Source of the DNA: CALJUZ01 sp003387805
Lineage (GTDB): Bacteria > Bacillota > Limnochordia > Limnochordales > ZCTH02-B6
Length of the DNA: 11,454 bases
Assembly: GCA_937975235.1 (NCBI GenBank)
Contig: CALJUZ010000089.1
Span: 1-11,454, forward strand
Direction: 5' to 3'
A program made the position numbers and the translations under genes. Below, one piece after another: positions 1 to 5,222 of this stretch (position 1 is its first letter; every line of letters begins with the position of its first letter). The notes under the pieces were generated by a model that saw only the letters and a list, made by a program, of their open reading frames with translations, searched no databases and was not told the origin of the DNA.

Positions 1-88
1 GCGAGCTGCGCTTCTCGCGACGCGGGCGACGCCCGAGCCGACGCGCCAGCGACGCGGCCGGCGGGCCCGCAGCCCCGAACGCCAGCCT

Positions 89-119
89 CCTTGTGACATT
101 CCAACAAGGTGTAAAGAAT
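89..119 (+). promoter_or_regulatory. Possible promoter with inverted repeat upstream of the methyltransferase
   Basis: A weak sigma-A-like pair is visible: TTGTGA (91-96), a 17-base spacer, and AAGAAT (114-119). Each hexamer matches consensus at 4 of 6 positions. An inverted repeat, CCTTGT (89-94) and ACAAGG (104-109) with 9 bases between, overlaps the -35 box and spacer, where a repressor could block polymerase. It is the only AT-richer stretch in the first 145 bases. Both the promoter and the operator are inference; nothing else is recognisable upstream. Confidence 0.3.
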
Positions 120-145
120 CTCAGCGCCGTATAGGTTGCTGTGAG

Positions 146-1084
146 GTGAGCGACTTGGGCGCCAACCGGCGGGGCAACACCCCTCGCGGCCGGACCCGCA
201 CTTCGTCGTTCGGAACGTCCAGGCGCGAGGCGCACGACTCGTCGTCGTTTTACGGACGGAATCTATACGCTTCGTTTAGCAACGGCATACAGCACCACCC
301 GGCGAACGGCGTCGCCGGCGGCCGGTCGTCCGTCCCGCCCAGGCCGCTGGACGAGTGGGCCGACCGCATCTATTGCCACACGTCGGAGGACATGCGGCAC
401 GTCCCCGACGGGTCGGTGGCGCTGGCGTTCACGTCACCGCCGTACAACGTGGGCAAAGACTACGACGACGACATGCCGCTGGACGACTACCTGGACCTCA
501 TCACCCGGGTGGCGGCCGAGGTGTACCGGGTGCTGCGGCCCGGCGGCCGCTACGTCGTCAACATCGCCAACCTGGGCCGCAAGCCCTACATTCCGCTGCA
601 CGCCTACTTTTACGCCCGCCACATGGCCGTCGGCTTCTTGCCGGCCGGGGAAATCATCTGGCAAAAAGGCAAGGGGATGAGCGCCAGCTGCGCCTGGGGC
701 AGCTGGATGTCGGCCAAAGCGCCCCGGCTGCGGGACGTCCACGAGTATTTGCTCGTCTTCGCCAAAGAGAGCTTCAGCCGGCCGGACCAAGGCGAAAGCG
801 ACATCGGCCGCGACGAGTTTCTCGAAGCGACGCTCTCCGTGTGGCAGATTCCGCCCGAGTCGGCCCGCCGCGTCGGGCACCCGGCGCCCTTTCCGGTGGA
901 GCTGGCCGCGCGGGTCGTGCGCCTGTACAGCTACGTCGGCGACGTGGTGCTGGATCCGTTCAACGGCTCCGGCACCACCTGCATCGCGGCGGCGCTCAAC
1001 GGCCGCCGGTACGTCGGCTACGACATTGACCCGGAATACTGCGAGCTGGCGGAGCGGCGGCTGCGGGAAGCGATGCCGGACTGA
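146..1084 (+). CDS. Orphan site-specific DNA methyltransferase, beta class, probable N4-cytosine type
   Basis: This 312-residue protein should transfer a methyl group from S-adenosylmethionine to an exocyclic amino group in DNA. The catalytic motif IV reads TSPPYN (residues 96-101); SPPY favours N4-cytosine over the D/NPPY/W of most N6-adenine enzymes. The SAM-binding motif I is DPFNGSGTT (270-278), followed by GYDIDPEYCELAERR (291-305) with the acidic motif II. The order IV then I defines the beta class. The region between, including APRLRDVHEYLLVFAK (192-207) and the HPAPFPVELAARVV stretch (245-258), holds motif VIII-like and motif X-like elements and a short target-recognition segment. About 90 residues precede motif IV; residues 1-30 are basic and probably disordered, and FYGRNLY (35-41) may be a conserved start of the fold. 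The start is GTG with only a weak ribosome site (GTGAGG abutting it), so the true start is uncertain. No restriction endonuclease is encoded nearby, so it is probably a solitary regulatory methylase. Confidence 0.9.
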   Translation: MSDLGANRRGNTPRGRTRTSSFGTSRREAHDSSSFYGRNLYASFSNGIQHHPANGVAGGRSSVPPRPLDEWADRIYCHTSEDMRHVPDGSVALAFTSPPYNVGKDYDDDMPLDDYLDLITRVAAEVYRVLRPGGRYVVNIANLGRKPYIPLHAYFYARHMAVGFLPAGEIIWQKGKGMSASCAWGSWMSAKAPRLRDVHEYLLVFAKESFSRPDQGESDIGRDEFLEATLSVWQIPPESARRVGHPAPFPVELAARVVRLYSYVGDVVLDPFNGSGTTCIAAALNGRRYVGYDIDPEYCELAERRLREAMPD

Positions 1085-1119
1085 CGTTCGGCTGCAGCCG
1101 GGTCCGGGCGGCTTGCCCT

Positions 1120-1152
1120 CGGCGGGAGCAAGGTCCGCCACCGCTCCCGCCG
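1120..1152 (+). terminator. GC-rich hairpin after the methyltransferase gene
   Basis: A perfect 10-bp inverted repeat, CGGCGGGAGC (1120-1129) and GCTCCCGCCG (1143-1152), has a 13-base loop and starts 36 bases after the methyltransferase stop. There is no T-run behind it, so intrinsic termination would be inefficient; it may serve as an RNA 3'-end stabiliser or a Rho-assisted stop. Confidence 0.4.
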
Positions 1153-1173
1153 GCGGGTCCTGCGCGGCGAAGC

Positions 1174-1216
1174 GAAAAGGAAGTGCCCGCCCCCGCATCG
1201 AGCCGGGCGCGGGCAC
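1174..1216 (-). terminator. Rho-independent terminator of the seven-helix membrane protein gene
   Basis: On the minus strand the stem GTGCCCGC / GCGGGCAC (1209-1216 with 1183-1190) is perfect over 8 bp. Inside it a second 4-bp pairing (CCCG 1192-1195 with CGGG 1204-1207) extends the stem. It is followed on that strand by the T-rich run TTCCTTTTC, seen on the plus strand as GAAAAGGAA at 1174-1182. It lies about 75 bases beyond the stop of the minus-strand gene, in the right order for a terminator of that transcript. Confidence 0.55.
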
Positions 1217-1291
1217 GTGCATGTGCGCCGGAAATCCTCGTCTAACCGAAACCAAACGAATCGGCTCCGGCGCCGCCGGCCGCAGGTGCGT

Positions 1292-1981
1292 TCAGCCCGC
1301 CGCCGACGTGGACTGCGTCTGCGGCCGCCGCGCCTTGGCCGCCTGCTGCACGCCCAGGAAGATCAACACGATGCCCAGCAGATTCGTGAACGGCAAGACT
1401 TCGTTGATGCTGAGGCGGCTGGCCAGCATCCCGCCGAAGACGAAGAAGAGGCCGCCCAGCGCGATGAGACGGTTGTAGTCAAGCTTGAAGCGCAGCCACG
1501 AGTACAGCGCGCCCGCGATGAGGACCACGCCGCCCACGGCCGACAGCAGCACGCTGTAAGGCCGCCGCGCCGTCGCGGGCATGATCTCGGAGTGGTTCGG
1601 CGCGATGCCCTGGTCCGCGAGTTCGGCCGCGCTCACCATCAGCTCGGCCCCGCCCACCTTCAGAAGGAACAGAACCGCGATCAGCACCGTTAGGCCGGCG
1701 TAGACGTGGCCGATGAGAGGCTTGTCCCTCGTCATCAAGTAAACGGTGCCGACGCCGAAAAATCCGGGCAAGGCGACGCCGGCGAAGTAGAACGTCTTGT
1801 AAACCGGCACCGACCAGCCGAAGGCGGCGCCCCAAAACTCAGCAAACGTGGCGACGGCGAACATGGCGAGGCTGACGGACCAAAACAGCTGGTACGGCCG
1901 GCGCCGCTCCGCGTACTGCTTCATCATCACGTACGTGAACGCGACACCGATGACGAAGGACAGAAGCGACACAACCCACAT
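1292..1981 (-). CDS. Seven-transmembrane-segment membrane protein of unknown function
   Basis: A 229-residue integral membrane protein with about seven hydrophobic helices, near residues 2-20, 30-55, 61-83, 88-109, 142-162, 171-190 and 196-214. The tail after residue 215 is short, basic and polar. The loop between helices 4 and 5 (110-141) is the longest polar segment. I do not recognise the family with certainty; the layout resembles the 7TM sensory modules attached to some histidine kinases and cyclases, but no output domain follows, so no function is assigned. The start was moved to the ATG at 1981 because GGGGGAGG lies 9 bases before it. The frame stays open to an ATG at 2047, which has no ribosome site and would add 22 basic, non-hydrophobic residues. 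It has its own promoter and terminator and is divergent from the germination operon. Confidence 0.75.
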   Translation of the reverse strand: MWVVSLLSFVIGVAFTYVMMKQYAERRRPYQLFWSVSLAMFAVATFAEFWGAAFGWSVPVYKTFYFAGVALPGFFGVGTVYLMTRDKPLIGHVYAGLTVLIAVLFLLKVGGAELMVSAAELADQGIAPNHSEIMPATARRPYSVLLSAVGGVVLIAGALYSWLRFKLDYNRLIALGGLFFVFGGMLASRLSINEVLPFTNLLGIVLIFLGVQQAAKARRPQTQSTSAAG

Positions 1982-2033
1982 GACCCTAGTCCTCCCCCTG
2001 CGCGGCCCGCACCGCGCGGCCTTACGTTTTCTT

Positions 2034-2047
2034 ATGTTGTACGACAT
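2034..2047. promoter_or_regulatory. Near-perfect 14-bp palindrome, candidate operator
   Basis: ATGTTGTACGACAT is symmetric except for one base pair (T at position 5 against G at position 10). It lies just downstream of the predicted transcription start of the minus-strand membrane protein gene, at about +7 to +20, where a bound repressor could block clearance. No matching regulator is encoded nearby, and I cannot assign the site to a repressor family. Confidence 0.35.
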
Positions 2048-2060
2048 TAGTCCGCACTAT

Positions 2061-2089
2061 AGTTTATCGATCCTCATCAAAGTTGTCTA
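2061..2089 (-). promoter_or_regulatory. Sigma-A-type promoter for the seven-helix membrane protein gene
   Basis: On the minus strand the -35 box is TAGACA (2089-2084, 5 of 6 matches), then a 17-base spacer, then the -10 box TAAACT (2066-2061, 4 of 6). The -10 hexamer and spacing are identical to those of the tRNA-Ser promoter in this window, which supports the call. Transcription would begin near 2054, leaving a leader of roughly 70 bases before the ATG at 1981. Confidence 0.6.
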
Positions 2090-2100
2090 TACGTCTCTCC

Positions 2101-2130
2101 GCATAGAAAGAGGAAGTTAGACCAATACTG
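2101..2130 (+). promoter_or_regulatory. Sigma-G/sigma-F-like forespore promoter candidate for gerB-gerA-gerC
   Basis: GCATA (2101-2105) fits the sigma-G -35 pattern gHATR exactly. After an 18-base spacer, AATACTG (2124-2130) fits the -10 pattern cATnHTA except at its first and last bases. With a 15-base spacer, the same DNA also fits most of the sigma-F -10 pattern except its two leading G residues. Germination receptor operons are known to be transcribed in the forespore by sigma-G, so the position is meaningful. The leader to the gerB start would be about 210 bases. The consensus used is from Bacillus subtilis, so this is inference. Confidence 0.4.
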
Positions 2131-2350
2131 CAGACGTCGACGCCCGGGCCGGCGACGCACGCCGGCTTGGCGCCGGCGCACGGGCGCCTCACCCGCCGGC
2201 AGGATTTGCGACGGCGGACAGGCGTTGCGCCAGCGGGCCGGTTTTGCAGCCGGCGCCCGCGGTGCGAAGCCCGGCGAAAGACCTGGTCCGAGCGGCGCGA
2301 CACGAAAGACGCCACTTGAGGAGAGAGAAGAGGGGCGAACATCAGCCGCC

Positions 2351-3484
2351 ATGCCTTTGACCCACCTCGGGACCGACCGGCCCGGCCGCGTGCCCTACGA
2401 AATTTCCTGGTGGCAGCTGTGCATGATCGTCGTCAGCGCGCACGCGTCGGTGGTGGTCAGCTATGCGCCCATGGTCTCCAGCCGCATTCCGCCGGTGCGC
2501 GACGCGTGGCTGGCATCGCTGGTGGCGTGGGTGCCCGGCCTCGTCCTCGCCCTCATCGCGTGGTGGCTGGCCAAGCGTTTCGAAGGGCAAAACGTGTTCG
2601 AGTTCGCCTTCTCCATTTTCGGCCGCTCGCTCGGCGCCGTCATCAACGCCGGTCTCGTCGTTTACCTGCTGTACTGGGCCGCCGTCGTCACACGCGAATT
2701 TTCCTTGTTCATGGCCAGCATTGTCTACTTGCGCACGCCCGAAGTGGTCTTCTCCGTCGTGTTCTTGATTCTCGCCTTCGTCGGCGCGAGCCAGCAGATC
2801 GAGTTCATCGGCCGCACCGCCGAGCTGGGCGGGCCGCTGACGATAGGCGGCGGCGCGCTGCTCCTGCTGGCCAACGTGCCCAACATGGATTTCGGCATGG
2901 TGCGGCCGATGCTGGCGGAGGGCTGGCGGGCGGTGGCCGAGCAGGCCGTCGGGCCGGCCGTGGTCATCGGCGATACGGCCTGGGTCGCGCTCCTGGCCGC
3001 GCCGTATCTGAACAATCTCGCCCACGGCCCGAAAGCGCTGGGCCTCGGCATCGGCATCACCGTGTTTTTCCTGTCCGCCGGAGCCCTGGTGCTCATGGCC
3101 GTGTTCGGCCCGGAGCTTTTGGCCATCCTGGCCTTTCCCGCGCTGTCGGCGACGCGGCTGGTGAGCATCGGGGAATCGCTGGAGCGGCTGGAGTGGCTGA
3201 TGCTGATGCTGTGGATAGGCGCCATTGGCGTCAAAATATCGCTGCTCCTCTTCGGAGCACGGCTGGGCGTCACGTCGCTGTTCCCCGGCGCGCGCCCCGG
3301 GGCGGTCCTCCTCGCCGTCGCCGTGGTGGTGCTGGTGTGGTCGAGCGTCGTGCTGCCCACGATGCCCCCCGTCTTGGACCTGTTCCTGGCCGAAAACCTC
3401 GTTCGGTTCATCGTGCCGCTGCAGCTCGTTCCCCTCGTGTTCGCGGCGGCCGCGCTGGCGCGCGGCGTCAAGGGAAGCGGATGA
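2351..3484 (+). CDS. gerB: GerB-family germinant receptor permease-like subunit
   Basis: A 377-residue polytopic membrane protein of the spore germination permease family, related to amino-acid/polyamine transporters. It has about ten hydrophobic segments spread from residue 18 to the end. Characteristic features are the N-terminal EISWWQL (17-23) leading into helix 1, and a late block, FPALSATRLVSIGESLERLE (262-281), that corresponds to the conserved region with RxxxIGxxLERLE in GerB proteins. In characterised receptors this subunit helps bind the nutrient germinant, and the complex sits in the spore inner membrane. The length is normal for the family. The frame is open upstream to a TTG at 2225, but those residues are an Arg/Gly/Ala-rich, non-homologous-looking stretch, so ATG 2351 is preferred. 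Its ribosome site is poor: AGAGGGG ends 15 bases before the ATG. It is the first gene of a B-A-C operon; the stop overlaps an ATGA. Confidence 0.92.
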   Translation: MPLTHLGTDRPGRVPYEISWWQLCMIVVSAHASVVVSYAPMVSSRIPPVRDAWLASLVAWVPGLVLALIAWWLAKRFEGQNVFEFAFSIFGRSLGAVINAGLVVYLLYWAAVVTREFSLFMASIVYLRTPEVVFSVVFLILAFVGASQQIEFIGRTAELGGPLTIGGGALLLLANVPNMDFGMVRPMLAEGWRAVAEQAVGPAVVIGDTAWVALLAAPYLNNLAHGPKALGLGIGITVFFLSAGALVLMAVFGPELLAILAFPALSATRLVSIGESLERLEWLMLMLWIGAIGVKISLLLFGARLGVTSLFPGARPGAVLLAVAVVVLVWSSVVLPTMPPVLDLFLAENLVRFIVPLQLVPLVFAAAALARGVKGSG

Positions 3485-3535
3485 TAAGACTGCGGGGCGA
3501 AACGGCGCCGTGAAACGCAGGCAACGACGGGGTGC

Positions 3536-3539
3536 GGAG
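3536..3539 (+). promoter_or_regulatory. Ribosome binding site deciding the gerA start
   Basis: GGAG lies 5 bases before the ATG at 3545, supporting the long form of GerA. A second GGAG precedes an in-frame GTG at 3797 by about 6 bases, so a shorter form that lacks the low-complexity N-terminus cannot be excluded. Confidence 0.5.
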
Positions 3540-3544
3540 AAGCG

Positions 3545-5221
3545 ATGAGGGGCCGGAGCGTCATACGCGGACTGCTGCGGGCCGTTTTCGGCGGCCGGCG
3601 GCGGCGCCGTAAACAGGGCCGAGACGGGCCCGGGCCGGGTCGCCGGCCCGCGGCTTTGCCGCGCGCCCGGGCGGGGGGCCCCGAGGGGCCCTCGGGGCCC
3701 GGCCAGCACGAGCCGGACCGGACGGAGGGCTTGACGGGCCGGACGGAGGACGCGACGAACCGCGCGGAGCGCTTGTCGGGCAGCGCGGAGCGGGCCGTGA
3801 AGCAGATTCAAGAGGCGTTCGGCCACAGCGTGGAGCTGGTGGCCCGCACGTTCCGCACCGCGCGGGGACGGGCCGCCGCGGCGGTATACATCAACGGCCT
3901 GGTCTCCACGCCCTCCATCGCCCACTACATCATCGCGCCGCTGTCCACGGACCGGGACGCCGACGAGCCCGTGGCCGCGGATAAAGAGCCCGTCCGCACG
4001 CTGCGGGAGGCCATCCAGGCGCTGACCAGCGGCAAGTGCGTGCTTTTGCTGGAAGGGAGCCCGGCCGCGGCCTTTGACGTGCGTTCGTGGGCCATGCGCA
4101 GCGTGGACCAGTCGGAGGTGGAGCCCTCCGAAACCGGCCCCGTCGAGTCCTTCGTCGAAGACCTGAGCACCAATATCGTGCTCATCCGGCGCCGCCTGCG
4201 CACGGAGAATCTGCAGACCGAGCGCATCATCATCGGCCGCGAAAGCCGCACCGACGTGCGCATCGTCTATTTGCGCGGCATCGTGCGGGACGCGCTGGTC
4301 GAGGAAGTCCGAAGCCGCCTCAAGAAGATCGACGTCGACACGCCCTTCGACGTTCACTTTTTGGAAGAGATGACCACGGACACGCCGTGGTCGCCGTTTC
4401 CCGGCGCGATGACGACGGTGCGGCCCGACCGCGTCGCGGCCATGCTGACCGAAGGGCACGTCGCGGTGCTCATCGACGGCACGCCTATGGTCATGATCGT
4501 CCCGGGAACGCTGGCGGCGCTGCTGCAAGCCGCGGACGACTACTACTCCAATTACTACGTCGCTTCCTTTACCCGGGTGATTCGGTGGATCGCCGGTCTC
4601 ATCGGGCTCATGGCGTCGCCCCTGTATGTGGCCGTCATTTCGTACCATCATGAGCTGATTCCGTCGCGCCTGCTGTTCACCATCGCCGCCGCCCGGGAAG
4701 GCGTTCCGTTTCCGCCCATCATTGAAGCGCTGCTGATGGAGCTGGCGTTCGAGCTCTTGCGGGAGGCCGGCTTGCGAGTGCCCCGGCAGATCGGCCAGGC
4801 GTTGTCCATCGTCGGCGTTTTGGTCATCGGCGACGCGGCGGTGCGGGCCGGGCTGGTCAGCCCGCTGATGATTGTCATCGTCGGCATTTCCGCCATCAGC
4901 ACCTTCGCCATCCCGTCCGCGGCCTTGGCCGACACCGTGCGCCTCCTCCGCTTTCCCATCATCCTGCTGGCGGGCGTGCTGGGCTTGTTCGCCGTCACGT
5001 TCGGCCTGCTGTTGATTATGGGCCTGCTGATCGCCTCCCGCTCCTACGGCGTGCCGTATTTGACGCCGTTCTTGCCGGTGTCGTCCCGGGGGCTGCGGGA
5101 CGCCATGCTGCGCATGCCCATGTGGCTGCAGTGGTACAGACCCTGGCAAATGGTCAATCCCGGGCGGCGGCGGCAGCAGGCGCCGGGCCAGATGCCGCGC
5201 CCGGAGCCGGAGGAGGAGTGA
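3545..5221 (+). CDS. gerA: GerA-family (GerABKA) spore germination receptor subunit
   Basis: A 558-residue protein of the GerAA/GerBA/GerKA family, the largest subunit of the nutrient receptor in the spore inner membrane. The soluble N-terminal domain contains LLLEGSPAAAFDVRSW (167-182), matching the family's DGSxxAxxxDTRxW, and ESFVEDLSTNIVLIRRRLR (201-219), matching its FxENLxTNxxLIRRR signature, then DVRIVYLRGI (237-246) and DGTPMVMIVP (311-320). The membrane part starts near 340; it includes YVAVISYHHELIP (361-373), the highly conserved AREGVPFPPIIEALLMEL (383-400) and GQALSIVGVLVIG (417-429), with further helices to about 495 and then SYGVPYLTPFLP (500-511). The tail is charged. Unusually, residues 1-85 are Arg/Gly/Pro-rich, low in complexity, and encoded by extremely GC-rich DNA with strong hairpins; this part has no family signature. 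It lies 60 bases after gerB and 1 base before gerC. Confidence 0.95.
   Translation: MRGRSVIRGLLRAVFGGRRRRRKQGRDGPGPGRRPAALPRARAGGPEGPSGPGQHEPDRTEGLTGRTEDATNRAERLSGSAERAVKQIQEAFGHSVELVARTFRTARGRAAAAVYINGLVSTPSIAHYIIAPLSTDRDADEPVAADKEPVRTLREAIQALTSGKCVLLLEGSPAAAFDVRSWAMRSVDQSEVEPSETGPVESFVEDLSTNIVLIRRRLRTENLQTERIIIGRESRTDVRIVYLRGIVRDALVEEVRSRLKKIDVDTPFDVHFLEEMTTDTPWSPFPGAMTTVRPDRVAAMLTEGHVAVLIDGTPMVMIVPGTLAALLQAADDYYSNYYVASFTRVIRWIAGLIGLMASPLYVAVISYHHELIPSRLLFTIAAAREGVPFPPIIEALLMELAFELLREAGLRVPRQIGQALSIVGVLVIGDAAVRAGLVSPLMIVIVGISAISTFAIPSAALADTVRLLRFPIILLAGVLGLFAVTFGLLLIMGLLIASRSYGVPYLTPFLPVSSRGLRDAMLRMPMWLQWYRPWQMVNPGRRRQQAPGQMPRPEPEEE
3676..3700. repeat. Very stable inverted repeat inside the 5' part of gerA
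   Basis: GGGCCCCGAG (3676-3685) and CTCGGGGCCC (3691-3700) pair perfectly over 10 bp around a 5-base loop. It lies about 130 bases into gerA, in the low-complexity N-terminal segment and about 100 bases before a possible internal GTG start at 3797. Further GC-only self-complementary sequence lies just upstream, around 3630-3655. Confidence 0.6.
5209..5218 (+). promoter_or_regulatory. Ribosome binding site of gerC within the end of gerA
   Basis: GGAGGAGGAG encodes the last glutamates of GerA and ends 4 bases before the GTG start of gerC. The gerA stop and gerC start are separated by a single base, so the same ribosomes probably re-initiate, which would keep the two subunits in ratio. Confidence 0.7.
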
Positions 5222-5222
5222 C

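Larger units (their letters stand above)
1982..2350. other. Divergent spacer between the membrane protein gene and gerB
   Basis: This gap has two halves. Bases 2024-2130 are AT-rich for this window and hold promoter elements in both directions, listed separately. Bases 2131-2340 are very GC-rich and would be the untranslated leader of the germination operon if the sigma-G-like promoter is used. They contain a small hairpin, GCCGGC (2161-2166) and GCCGGC (2172-2177) with a 5-base loop, and a purine-only run at 2318-2335 that may act as a distant ribosome site. I recognise no known riboswitch class and no small gene. Confidence 0.6.

Noticed and set aside
434..1255. A minus-strand frame opposite the methyltransferase
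   Set aside because: It is antisense to intact methylase motifs and has Ala/Val/Gly/Arg-biased composition without domain features.
1026..1693. Plus-strand frames after the methyltransferase
   Set aside because: They overlap the methylase end and the opposing seven-helix gene; composition is basic and repetitive, with no ribosome site or motif.
2131..2340. Riboswitch in the gerB leader
   Set aside because: The leader is GC-rich and can fold, but I could not match the conserved core of any riboswitch class I know, so only the hairpin is reported.
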